Shown here in pieces: positions 32,864-40,700 of a stretch of DNA of 64,000 nucleotides; position 1 is the stretch's first letter; each line of letters begins with the position of its first letter. The stretch covers positions 125,402 to 189,401 of the IMG/VR virus record IMGVR_UViG_3300033144_005525; one strand, given 5' to 3'. The notes below the pieces were generated by a model, which was not told where the DNA came from, ran no database searches, and worked only from the letters and a program-made list of their open reading frames with translations. The stretch is from a virus. A program made the position numbers and the translations under genes.

Positions 32864-34849
32864 ATGGCGAACTGGAACCTGATACCGCCTTGTGAGTGGT
32901 TGGATACAGAGGAACAGGTCATCGAGGCCAGTACCTATTTGGTCAACAACCCCAACAAGGAGGTAGGCTTCGATACCGAGACCACAGGTCTCCACTACAT
33001 CCGAGATTTCCCACTGATGTTCTCCTTGTCGGACGGAGTTCGTCGCTTTGCTGGGATGTGGGATCCATGGGGCAACCACTACGCAATTCAGAACTGGTTG
33101 CTTGAGAATCCTGAGATCACCATCATCGGGACTGGCATCAAGTTCGACATGCACATGGTCGCCAACCGAGGGATCACCATTAGAGGAGATGTCATCGATA
33201 CCCTCGTCATGGATTGGCTCTACGACGAGAACCGGTGGAACCACGACCTCAAGGCAACTGCCAGGGACCACTGCGGTATCAAGATGCGGGACTTCAAAGA
33301 AGTCTTCCCGTTTTTACCTAAGAAGAAGGACCGACCTAAAGACACTGCTGGAGCCGCTATCATGCGGAAGATTTCTACTCCAGAAGGCTTCGAAGAAGCG
33401 AAGGAGTACGCAGGTCTTGATGCCTTCGCTTCCTTGAAGGTCAGGGACTTCCTACGGGATCGGCTCAAAGAAGACACCCTCCGCAAGAACTACTCGTTTT
33501 GGCAGTACTTCAAAGACTGGGAGGTCGACTTCACTCGTGTGCTCTGGAACATGGAGCGCCGTGGATTCATGCTCGCCACCGGACATCTCCGAGCTCAGAT
33601 CAAGCCGATGGAAGCTGAGATAGAGACCCTCAAAGGGAAACTCGCACAACTGGTTGGGTACCCACTCAACCCAGGCAGCACCAAGCAACTCAAGGCCCTG
33701 TTCTTCGATCATCTACAGCGAGTACCAATCAAGTACACCAAGGGTGGGAAGTCGGGCATCAAGAGCCCATCCACAGATGCAGAAGTACTAGAGACATGGG
33801 CAGAGGATGGGACTCCTGATGCTCCTGATGGTTGCCCCTACGCAAAGCTCATCATGGAGTGTCGTGGGGTGGTCAAGACGAAGGGTACCTACATCGAAGG
33901 TCCTCTAGAGCTCGTGGATGACAACCTACGTATCCACACTCAGCTCAAGCAACACGGAACAGTCACCGGCCGGCTGAGCTCCAAAGAACCCAACCTCCAG
34001 AACCTCCCTAGACCTAAGGGCGACAAGTACAGGATCAGGGAAGCGTTCGTGGCTCCTCCTGGAAAGGTTCTGTTCGTCTCCGACTATGCCCAGTTGGAAA
34101 TGCGTCTGATGGCGCATTTCTCTCAAGACCCGAGGATGCTCAAGGCAATCCTCGATGGTCTGGATCTTCACTGCTTCACTGTCTCACTTATGTACGGGGT
34201 CGAATACTCCGAGGTAGTGGCTGCCAAGAAAGAGAAAGGCACCCTCACTGATAGGCAAATCCTTCTTATCGGTTACCGGCAAGCAGCTAAGGCTACCGGC
34301 TTCGGTCTGATCTACGGTATCGGTCCCAAGAAACTGGGTGCTGATTTGACGCTCGAGCTCGGACGTCTGATCGACATGAAGGAAGCCCAGGGGATGATTC
34401 GTGCTTACTTCGACATCTTCCGTGGTGTCGAGGACTTCATCAAAGCTACACACAACAACTGCCGACGTACTCACTACGTCCAAACCATCATCGGACGGAA
34501 ACGACGGCTTCCTCAGATCACTGCCAAGGGCAGCGACGCAGCAAAGGGACTAGCTGCACAGGCTCGACGGCAGGCAGTCAACTCCATCATCCAAGGTACT
34601 GCTGCGGACATCGCCAAGGCGGCCATGATTCGATGCGAGTGGGATGCAGAACTCAATGAGCTCGATGCCCAACTTCTGATGCAGGTCCACGATGAGCTCA
34701 TCTTTGAAGTAGACAACGTCCCGGAGACCATGGACCTGGTGGAGAAGCGAGTCACATCCATCATGGAGACCCCCTTCCCTGGCTATGCTCTCAGCGTTCC
34801 TATCCCGACTGAGGGATCCTTCGCGTATACGTGGGCTGATGCCAAGTAG
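32864..34849 (+). CDS. Family A DNA polymerase with 3'-5' exonuclease
   Basis: A 661-residue enzyme. The start is taken at ATG 32864 (MANWNLIPP) because an in-frame GTG at 32828 lies inside the upstream hairpin. The exonuclease domain shows Exo I FDTETTGL (Asp37, Glu39), Exo II KFDMH (Asp95) and Exo III YAGLDAFAS (Asp186). The polymerase domain shows motif A SDYAQLEMR (Asp407), motif B RQAAKATGFGLIYG (Arg472, Lys476, Phe480, Tyr484) and motif C HDE (609-611). No 5'-3' exonuclease domain is present, as usual in phages. The position equal to residue 762 of E. coli Pol I is Phe (Phe480). It is the replicative polymerase, working with the helicase and primase encoded just upstream. Confidence 0.95.
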   Translation: MANWNLIPPCEWLDTEEQVIEASTYLVNNPNKEVGFDTETTGLHYIRDFPLMFSLSDGVRRFAGMWDPWGNHYAIQNWLLENPEITIIGTGIKFDMHMVANRGITIRGDVIDTLVMDWLYDENRWNHDLKATARDHCGIKMRDFKEVFPFLPKKKDRPKDTAGAAIMRKISTPEGFEEAKEYAGLDAFASLKVRDFLRDRLKEDTLRKNYSFWQYFKDWEVDFTRVLWNMERRGFMLATGHLRAQIKPMEAEIETLKGKLAQLVGYPLNPGSTKQLKALFFDHLQRVPIKYTKGGKSGIKSPSTDAEVLETWAEDGTPDAPDGCPYAKLIMECRGVVKTKGTYIEGPLELVDDNLRIHTQLKQHGTVTGRLSSKEPNLQNLPRPKGDKYRIREAFVAPPGKVLFVSDYAQLEMRLMAHFSQDPRMLKAILDGLDLHCFTVSLMYGVEYSEVVAAKKEKGTLTDRQILLIGYRQAAKATGFGLIYGIGPKKLGADLTLELGRLIDMKEAQGMIRAYFDIFRGVEDFIKATHNNCRRTHYVQTIIGRKRRLPQITAKGSDAAKGLAAQARRQAVNSIIQGTAADIAKAAMIRCEWDAELNELDAQLLMQVHDELIFEVDNVPETMDLVEKRVTSIMETPFPGYALSVPIPTEGSFAYTWADAK

Positions 34850-35123
34850 CAAGAATCCACATGGGCCAGAGTACGTGGTCACTCAAGTGGAGCCTTTGCC
34901 GTTCCCAAGCACAAAAGTACTGGAGTTAGGCATGGAGAAGCACGGAGTCAAGAAGGACGAGAGTAAGACCAAGACAGCGTCTTCACTCTCTGGTATTTGC
35001 CCTAAATGTGGAGGGGAACTCACGAAGGAAGACGAGTGGGGACCTATCGCTGGTGGGGCATTTATCGATCACTGCCCGAAATGTGGGACTTTACCGTTCG
35101 AGAAGAAGCCAGACCAAGACTAG
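34839..35123 (+). CDS. Small zinc-ribbon protein
   Basis: A 94-residue protein from ATG 34839, overlapping the end of polA by 11 bases. The first 50 residues are polar and lysine-rich. The C-terminal part has CPKCGG (Cys55 region) and HCPKCG about 25 residues later, a clear two-knuckle zinc ribbon. Earlier in-frame starts lie within polA and lack ribosome sites. It sits between the DNA polymerase and RecA genes, so a DNA-binding or polymerase-associated role is plausible but not shown. Confidence 0.6.
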   Translation: MPSSKNPHGPEYVVTQVEPLPFPSTKVLELGMEKHGVKKDESKTKTASSLSGICPKCGGELTKEDEWGPIAGGAFIDHCPKCGTLPFEKKPDQD

Positions 35124-35130
35124 GAGCAAG

Positions 35131-36402
35131 ATGCCAAAGAAGACGATAGCTAAGAAGCCGGTTAAGCAGCCACAAAAGAAAGCTCCTACCACCAAGAAGA
35201 CGGCTCCAAAGTCCACCAAGAAAAAGGACAAGACTCCGCTGTCTCGTAGCGAGCGTCTGGCGATTCTCAAGCAGAGTATCAACACCAACTTCAAAGGTAG
35301 GGCAACGATCAAGTCCGCCGACGAGTTCTCCAACGTCTTCATCCTGCGGAGACCAACGGGCATCACGTCTCTGGATATGTCCATCGGCGGAGGTTTCCCT
35401 GCTGGTGGTCTATCTCAGATCATTGGGTCGTCGAGCGTTGGTAAGGACTACTTGGTCAACCTCATCATCGCCAATCTCCAAACCACTTACGGAGAGGATG
35501 CCTCCGTATGCTTGGCCATGACTGAGATGCACTTCGACAAGAAGTACGCTAAGAAGTGTGGCGTTAGAATCGCTTTGACGGCTCTGGAGATCTCTCAATG
35601 GCAACAAGCTCTGGAGAGGGACTTCACTCCAGAGGAAATGGCCTGGGCAACGGACCAGGTTGGTACTGTCAACGAGATCATCGCCAGCAACGCAGAGGAG
35701 CTGCTCGAGGCCACTGCACAGTGCATCGAATCGAACCTCTACCAGATCATCGTGATTAATTCCTTCGGTGCTTTACTCACCAAAGCAGAAGAGGAAACGG
35801 ATATCACACAGAAGCACTACGGCGGTGCGGCTATGCCCATCACCAACTTCATGAAGCGTGTCCACTCTGCTCTCAACAGCGAGGACGCCCACGGGCAGCC
35901 CAATACCACCACCATCATCGGGATCAATCAGTTCCGGGACAATCTCGGATCAGATGCAAAGTGGAACCCCTTGAAGATAGCCGGTGGTAATGCTCTGAAG
36001 CACGGGAAGCTGGTTGATGTCTATTTGAAGGCACAGGCCCGCATCAAGTACCCCACGGACTCGAAGATCATCCTTGGGAAGGAAATCCACTGGGAGATCC
36101 TCAAAGGCAAGGCTGGCTGTCATGACGGTCCGAAAGGAATGTATCCGTTCTACTTCGGAGAGTATGGCTACCCATTCGGCGCCGACGTGTATCAGGACGT
36201 CATTGTTTGTGGGGTTCTCCATAACATCCTGCAAATGAACGGGGCCTGGATTCTGTGGGATCGCAGTGGAGGCCAGCTCAAAGGACAAGGCAAAGAGAAG
36301 TTCGCCCATGTGATTGCTGATGCTGGTCTCTTCAATCAGCTTCGGGACCTGTGTTTCGAGGCTGCTGGTGTCAACTTCATCACCAAGAGTGCCGATGATT
36401 AA
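35131..36402 (+). CDS. RecA-family recombinase with altered Walker motifs
   Basis: A 423-residue protein from ATG 35131, with TAGGAG four bases upstream. Residues 1-36 are a Lys/Pro/Thr tail not found in bacterial RecA. RPTGITSLDMSIGGGFPAGG leads into Walker A GSSSVGKD (99-106), where the usual Thr or Ser after Lys is Asp106 (GAC). Glu132 (TEMHFDKKYAKKCGV) matches the catalytic Glu of RecA. Walker B reads IIVINSFGALL, with Asn (AAT) where Asp is normal. TIIGINQFRDNLG matches the L2/Q-loop area. KIAGGNALKHGKLVD resembles the following segment. It would form filaments on single-stranded DNA for recombination-dependent replication. ATP turnover may differ from RecA, or the two changes may compensate each other. 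Confidence 0.85.
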   Translation: MPKKTIAKKPVKQPQKKAPTTKKTAPKSTKKKDKTPLSRSERLAILKQSINTNFKGRATIKSADEFSNVFILRRPTGITSLDMSIGGGFPAGGLSQIIGSSSVGKDYLVNLIIANLQTTYGEDASVCLAMTEMHFDKKYAKKCGVRIALTALEISQWQQALERDFTPEEMAWATDQVGTVNEIIASNAEELLEATAQCIESNLYQIIVINSFGALLTKAEEETDITQKHYGGAAMPITNFMKRVHSALNSEDAHGQPNTTTIIGINQFRDNLGSDAKWNPLKIAGGNALKHGKLVDVYLKAQARIKYPTDSKIILGKEIHWEILKGKAGCHDGPKGMYPFYFGEYGYPFGADVYQDVIVCGVLHNILQMNGAWILWDRSGGQLKGQGKEKFAHVIADAGLFNQLRDLCFEAAGVNFITKSADD

Positions 36403-36925
36403 CAGGAGCAATCGCAGGATCCGAAATCTAAGTCAGCGACAAGAGAAGCAAGCTGCCAAAGACGTGGGTGGGTACACCGTAGCTGGCAGCGGTGCTGCCA
36501 AATTCAGTGGAGGTGGGGATGTTCGCAAACAAGGAGAGCTTCGGATCGAGTGCAAGTACACCGAGAAGGATTACTACGATCTGAAGCTCTCCGAGCTCAA
36601 GAAGATCAAGCTCCAGGCGCTACACGGTGGACTCGAACAAGCAGTCATGCAGCTCGAATTTGTTTCCGGTTCGTCGAGCTGGAAATGTGTGATCCTCCCG
36701 GCCCTACGAAATGACGCACTGCGTCAATTCAAAAGTACCGCCAATAGGCAAGCGAGACTTCATCGGGACGAGCTGATGGGATTTTTCCTGGAGAGCTCAG
36801 AAGGAGTCCAAGTAGTTTTCCTCGAGGAGCCTAAGGGTACCTCTCACGTATTCACGATCGTGAGCTGGCACGTATTCCTCTTCGGAGTTGATGAGGATGA
36901 TCCCAGAGCAAGGGAACACGAATGA
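36395..36925 (+). CDS. Hjc-like PD-(D/E)XK nuclease, putative Holliday junction resolvase
   Basis: A 176-residue protein from ATG 36395, overlapping the RecA stop. The pattern AGSGAAKFSGGGDVRKQGELRIECKYT contains, in order, Ser32, Asp42, Glu52 and Lys54, the catalytic constellation of archaeal-type (Hjc) resolvases and related PD-(D/E)XK nucleases; Glu17 could be the upstream acidic residue. The length is a little above Hjc (about 130). It would cut branched DNA before packaging or during repair. It follows recA and precedes a Cas4-like nuclease by a four-base overlap, forming a recombination cassette. A second resolvase of the RusA type lies at 39290. Confidence 0.75.
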   Translation: MINRSNRRIRNLSQRQEKQAAKDVGGYTVAGSGAAKFSGGGDVRKQGELRIECKYTEKDYYDLKLSELKKIKLQALHGGLEQAVMQLEFVSGSSSWKCVILPALRNDALRQFKSTANRQARLHRDELMGFFLESSEGVQVVFLEEPKGTSHVFTIVSWHVFLFGVDEDDPRAREHE

Positions 36926-37875
36926 TCGAAATACGAAGCATCAACGACTTCCTACAGCTCTCTGAGTTTCACCGCTCAATAATTCTCAAGGAACTGAAGA
37001 CCAAGATCCGTTTGGAGGATTGGCTCCGTGCTCTGAACGATAAGAAGAAGCGGGTTCTGCGGAACTCCAAGACCTTCCGAATGGCTTGCCGCAAGTGTGA
37101 AGGAAAGGGAGACATCGTTATCGTTCCTAGGGATGGTAGGGACGTACACCCTTCGCAGATTCACAAGTGCCTCAAGAAGATCTGGTTCGATTGCAATGAT
37201 GTCGTGGTCGAACGGGAAGGGGTCCCGACGAAGGTACCCTACGCAGAGTTCGCAGAGGAATACATCGACCCTCGCCTGCGGATGATCTTCGACATGGGTC
37301 ATGCCTGGCACGACACCATGCAAGGCTACGGAGCCAAGGGAGCTTGGTGTCCCAAAAAATCCTACCGCTCAGAGGTAGAGATAGATCCGGACAAGAAGAA
37401 GAACGGGCAGGCCGTTCACCCCATGGCAGAGGCTTACTGGATTCGAGGCTCTGCAGATGCCGTCCTCGACTTGTACGTCATCAACATCCCTGGCCTAGGG
37501 GAAATAGGCATTCGACTCATCCACGAGTACAAAACCATCAACTCGAATGGATACGGACGTCTTACCAAGCCGAAGTCCGATCACAAATGGCAGGCTACTA
37601 TCTACTCCGTGGCTTTGGATGTACCGGTAGTCGTTTACATCTACACCAACAAAGACAACTGCCAACTTGCCGACTTCCCAATCTCCTTCGACGTCATGCT
37701 GTGGAAGAAGATCGAAGAGAAGATCGAGAAGGTCCAGTACTACACAGAGCAAGAGGGAACCCCTCCCTGGGAAGAGACATCTGCTGTCCTCAGTCCGAGG
37801 GATTGCACTGAGTGCCCCTACCAAAAGCTCTGCAACCCACCACAGGCTGAGGCCAAACGATCTAGGAGGAGGTAA
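36922..37875 (+). CDS. Cas4/RecB-like PD-(D/E)XK exonuclease with Fe-S site
   Basis: A 317-residue protein from ATG 36922 (ATGA overlap). Catalytic candidates are His127 or His130 (MGHAWHD), Asp179 (GSADAVLDL), Glu202 and Lys204 (HEYKT), and Gln224/Tyr228 (KWQATIY), the RecB/Cas4 set. Cys83 (IHKCLKKIWF) with Cys295, Cys298 and Cys304 (C-x2-C-x5-C near the end) match the 4Fe-4S cluster of Cas4 and AddB-type nucleases. An extra CRKC at 56-59 may bind zinc. It would resect DNA ends to make single strands for the RecA homologue encoded two genes upstream. No CRISPR genes are present, so it is a recombination nuclease and not an adaptation factor. Confidence 0.82.
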   Translation: MIEIRSINDFLQLSEFHRSIILKELKTKIRLEDWLRALNDKKKRVLRNSKTFRMACRKCEGKGDIVIVPRDGRDVHPSQIHKCLKKIWFDCNDVVVEREGVPTKVPYAEFAEEYIDPRLRMIFDMGHAWHDTMQGYGAKGAWCPKKSYRSEVEIDPDKKKNGQAVHPMAEAYWIRGSADAVLDLYVINIPGLGEIGIRLIHEYKTINSNGYGRLTKPKSDHKWQATIYSVALDVPVVVYIYTNKDNCQLADFPISFDVMLWKKIEEKIEKVQYYTEQEGTPPWEETSAVLSPRDCTECPYQKLCNPPQAEAKRSRRR

Positions 37876-37878
37876 GAC

Positions 37879-38481
37879 ATGGGTTTCGATGTCGAGAATC
37901 AGATGGACCTAGCTGAGGGGATGTCTCTCTACGAGATTCAAGCCGACGTGTTGAACGACTTCCATCAACGTGGCTTCATCATCCCCGTAGCTCCTCAACA
38001 AAACACGGACCAAGGCCCTCAACCATATCGTGGGGACCTCCCTCCCGATCTAACCCAGCTGGATGATCAAACTCTAGGGACTCTACTGACCATGCTCACC
38101 CGGTGGTTGGAGTACGTCGGGACACAGCTAACCCTCACCGACCTGTCCAGAACTGTCTCAGGAGAGCAGCGGGACTTCACTGAGGCCACCATCAAACTGA
38201 CCTACAAGTTCGACGACGATCAGAAGAAGAGGACAGTTCAGGAGCGCATGGCCAAGGTCACTACGGATCGACGGTATGCGAAGGTGAACCGTGCCTACAT
38301 CTACCTGAACACCCTCTATACCCTCACCGAGGGGGTGTACAAAGCCGCCAAGCAGAACTACGCTGCGGTGTCTCGACGGGTCACTCAACGTGGCCAAGAG
38401 ATAGATCGGAACAACCGAACGGGGGCGGTCGGTCAACTACCAGCTCCAGGTGCTCCCCTGTTGCCTGGTAGGAGGCTTTGA
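37879..38481 (+). CDS. Hypothetical helical protein, 200 residues
   Basis: Starts at ATG 37879, with AGGAGG about eight bases upstream. It is predominantly helical: residues 12-35 (LYEIQADVLNDFHQRGF), a Pro/Gln linker, then long helices at about 60-170 with regular leucines and many Lys/Arg/Gln. The end is Pro/Gly-rich (QLPAPGAPLLPGRRL). It sits between the Cas4-like nuclease and the dNMP kinase. By place and size it could be a recombination mediator, but no motif supports that directly. Confidence 0.6.
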   Translation: MGFDVENQMDLAEGMSLYEIQADVLNDFHQRGFIIPVAPQQNTDQGPQPYRGDLPPDLTQLDDQTLGTLLTMLTRWLEYVGTQLTLTDLSRTVSGEQRDFTEATIKLTYKFDDDQKKRTVQERMAKVTTDRRYAKVNRAYIYLNTLYTLTEGVYKAAKQNYAAVSRRVTQRGQEIDRNNRTGAVGQLPAPGAPLLPGRRL

Positions 38482-39335
38482 TGGAGTTCACTGTTCTAGG
38501 TTTCATGGGTGAGTCAGGTTCTGGTAAGGACTTCTGCGCCAGTTGGGTAGCTAACAACAAGAACTTCGCACGCATCTCGTTCGCTGACCCCATCAAGAGG
38601 TTCTGTCGAACTGTCTTCAACTTCCACTGCGAGAACCTGTGGGGGGATCCGAAGTACAGGAACCTGGATATTGTCCCGGCCAATCGGGGCATGGCCGCAA
38701 GCAGTGAGCTCCTCTCCATCTACTGGGACAGAGCCCTCGAGAACCTGACACTGGGAGTCCATGCTTGGGTGCATAACCTTGCACTCACTTCAACCGAACA
38801 GACTGAGTACGTCAAAGTTGTTGGTCGTTGGTTCGATGAGTGTCGGGACCGCACCAACGACGGGCTGATCTCTGCACGACTGGCTCTGCAGCTTCTGGGC
38901 ACAGAGTACGGAAGGAACTTCAAGCCGACTCTGTGGACCGACTACTTGTACGGCCAGGTTGTCCCCAATATTCGTGCAGGTAAGATCTACACGAAGGAGG
39001 CCGGGTTCGTTGACGGTTGGTACGGAGGGTCTGCTGGAGTCGTCGTCACGGACCACCGCTTCCTGAATGAGGTACATGAGACCCAGAGTAGGGGCGGTTA
39101 TGTCATCGATATCATCCGACTGTCTCGGGTGGGGAAGAAGAACAAGGCAGAAGAAGCTGGGATAGCTGGGCACGCCAGTGAGGCAGAGCAGCGATCGATT
39201 CCAGAGGATGCCTTCGACCTGGTTCTTCGGATGGAGGACGGAGCAGAGAACGTTTACCCCCGACTAGAGAAGATGTTTCAGGAGGAGGAATGGATCCGAA
39301 AACCGACCCCTATAACCGACCGCCCGACTCCCTGA
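38481..39335 (+). CDS. Deoxynucleoside monophosphate kinase
   Basis: A 284-residue enzyme from ATG 38481, five bases after AGGAGG and one base into the previous stop. P-loop GESGSGKD lies at about residues 10-17 (LGFMGESGSGKD), followed by FARISFADPIKRF as in phage dNMP kinases of the T4 gp1 class. ARLALQLLGTEYGRNFKPTLW matches the family signature for the Gln-Leu-Leu-Gly-Thr segment. VVTDHRFLNEV resembles the V-x-D-x-R-F-x-N-E nucleotide-binding strand. It phosphorylates dNMPs toward dNTPs, complementing the NrdJ reductase. The C-terminal end overlaps the RusA-like gene by 46 bases. Confidence 0.82.
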   Translation: MEFTVLGFMGESGSGKDFCASWVANNKNFARISFADPIKRFCRTVFNFHCENLWGDPKYRNLDIVPANRGMAASSELLSIYWDRALENLTLGVHAWVHNLALTSTEQTEYVKVVGRWFDECRDRTNDGLISARLALQLLGTEYGRNFKPTLWTDYLYGQVVPNIRAGKIYTKEAGFVDGWYGGSAGVVVTDHRFLNEVHETQSRGGYVIDIIRLSRVGKKNKAEEAGIAGHASEAEQRSIPEDAFDLVLRMEDGAENVYPRLEKMFQEEEWIRKPTPITDRPTP

Positions 39336-39793
39336 GGATCGTAGTCCCCTTCATTCCTCCGTCCTCGAACAAGATCTACGTGATCGATTGGAGGAGGAAG
39401 AGGAGGTTCCGCAGTGAAGAGGCCAACGCTTTCATCAACAGATTCATGCAGGAGGTGGTCCCAAACTACCTCCCCTGGATCTCTCAGATGCTCGGTCCTG
39501 AGCAAGATCCCACAGTCATCTACACAATCTCTTCGAATTTCTACTTCACGAAGTGGGCTGTGTTGAACAAGAGCTGGGGCGCAGCGAAAAACCCTGCGAA
39601 GACCCGCTATAAGAAGATGGACACTGGGAATCGGTTTAAGTTGATGCACGACTGTGTGTCACGAGCCCTAGCTATCGACGACAGTCATTTCTTTGGCGTC
39701 GGGGGTAATAAGCTAGTGGCAGAGGCCTTCGGTCTCACTCCCCAGGTCCACATCTTTTTGACTAGGCAGCGTCCAGCTGATCTAGGCGTGTAG
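39290..39793 (+). CDS. RusA-like Holliday junction resolvase
   Basis: A 167-residue protein from ATG 39290, preceded by AGGAGGAGG. It shows RusA-type features: PFIPPSSNKIY at the N terminus (the P-x-P-x-x-N-x strand), a basic RRKRRFRS segment, and the catalytic region KKMDTGNRFKLMHDCVSRAL followed by AIDDSHFF, in which Asp of MDTGN, Asp of MHD and the Asp pair of IDD are the expected metal ligands. Standard RusA is about 120 residues, so the middle has an insertion. It would resolve four-way junctions. With the Hjc-like nuclease at 36395 the phage has two unrelated resolvases. Confidence 0.75.
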   Translation: MDPKTDPYNRPPDSLRIVVPFIPPSSNKIYVIDWRRKRRFRSEEANAFINRFMQEVVPNYLPWISQMLGPEQDPTVIYTISSNFYFTKWAVLNKSWGAAKNPAKTRYKKMDTGNRFKLMHDCVSRALAIDDSHFFGVGGNKLVAEAFGLTPQVHIFLTRQRPADLGV

Positions 39794-39803
39794 TGGGAGA
39801 CCT

Positions 39804-40172
39804 ATGGCCACAGGACTGAGCGTAACGTGCCACGCGTGGGCACCTAAGAAGAAGGACAGACCTCACCAAACATCTCGTGTTAACTGCATCGCAGAATCGT
39901 ACGATTACTGTCCTCGGTGTCCGAACTCTCAATTCGTTTTGCGTTTACCTATTAGCATCGGAGACCAAGGAGTACTGTGCCCGAGGTGGGATCCCTCGAA
40001 AGGGTACTTGAAGGGAGGATCTCCCACCTCATACGTACGGATGCGTAGAGAGTCTTGCCTCCGTATACGTCCCTTCGATTTCTGTTTGGAATGTCCTAAT
40101 GCTTCTCCATCCAACGAGGCTAGGACTAAGGAAGGGTGGTACTCATCAGAACGGAAAGTGCGTCGTGGCTGA
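39804..40172 (+). CDS. Tandem four-Cys module protein
   Basis: A 122-residue protein from ATG 39804, with GGGAG upstream. It contains two copies of the module C-x18-25-C-x7-8-C-x2-C: Cys9, Cys28, Cys36, Cys39 and Cys59, Cys85, Cys94, Cys97. Both copies share a pattern of Cys, then a short polar/aromatic segment (IAESYDYCPRC; LRIRPFDFCLEC). Single copies occur in the proteins at 15727-16125 and 24758-25276. Zinc binding is inferred. Its stop overlaps the next gene's GTG. The function is unknown, but repeated use in one phage suggests a family expanded within this genome. Confidence 0.6.
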   Translation: MATGLSVTCHAWAPKKKDRPHQTSRVNCIAESYDYCPRCPNSQFVLRLPISIGDQGVLCPRWDPSKGYLKGGSPTSYVRMRRESCLRIRPFDFCLECPNASPSNEARTKEGWYSSERKVRRG

Positions 40173-40500
40173 ATCGATCACACCGCTGGAGTACTTGAAT
40201 AAGACGGAGCTGTTACAGATCCTCAGTAATGCAGGGCATGGGAACCTACGACTCAGTGCTCGAGTGCCACAGGAACGACTCATCACCTTAATCCGTACCG
40301 GCAATCCACCAAGACCTGATGAGCTGGCTGGGACCACAGAGACTCGTAAGAAATTGCAGGTGTGGGTGGCAGGTAACTGGGGAAGTATCGGGTCCCAGCT
40401 CCCATGTTCTGGCACCAACAAGGGCAGATGTACGGTATATCCCTGCTCCGAGGGAAGGCATCTGGAGTGCTACCTATCTGCTAAGGAGCACCTACTGTGA
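40165..40500 (+). CDS. Small protein with SAP-like helical region and Cys tail
   Basis: A 111-residue protein from GTG 40165, overlapping the previous stop; the ribosome site (GGAAAG) is weak. Residues 6-55 (LEYLNKTELLQILSNAGHG...VPQERLITLIRTG) resemble a SAP-type or HeH helix-extension-helix motif that binds nucleic acid. Residues 80-105 contain four Cys (LPCSG, GRCTVYPC, LECY), possibly a zinc site. Followed by a GTGA-overlapping gene. Assignment of the SAP-like fold is tentative. Confidence 0.5.
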   Translation: MAESITPLEYLNKTELLQILSNAGHGNLRLSARVPQERLITLIRTGNPPRPDELAGTTETRKKLQVWVAGNWGSIGSQLPCSGTNKGRCTVYPCSEGRHLECYLSAKEHLL

Positions 40501-40700
40501 GCGCTACATACCAATGCTTGAATTGCAAAACACTGGGCAGATGTAAGACCGCGGATGAGGAGAAGATACGGTCGGCCTACTGCTGCGAGAGGTGGGAGCC
40601 GGCTGTTGATGAGACTGTCCACGCCAGAAACAAAGTGATCGAACAGTTCGGAAACCAAGGTCTTCTCACCACACTGAAGACCGAGATCAAGGAGGAATAA
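40497..40700 (+). CDS. Small Cys-rich protein, 67 residues
   Basis: Starts at GTG 40497 (GTGA overlap). The N-terminal 30 residues have Cys7, Cys10 and Cys16 (CLNCKTLGRC) and a Cys pair near 29-30 (YCCERW). The second half is a charged helix ending EIKEE. It probably binds zinc. Its stop TAA overlaps the ATG of the following gene. Function unknown. Confidence 0.5.
   Translation: MSATYQCLNCKTLGRCKTADEEKIRSAYCCERWEPAVDETVHARNKVIEQFGNQGLLTTLKTEIKEE

Noticed and set aside
36922-37875. CRISPR adaptation gene (cas4)
   Set aside because: No repeats, spacers, cas1 or cas2 are present, and the gene lies between recombination genes, so a recombination nuclease is the better call.
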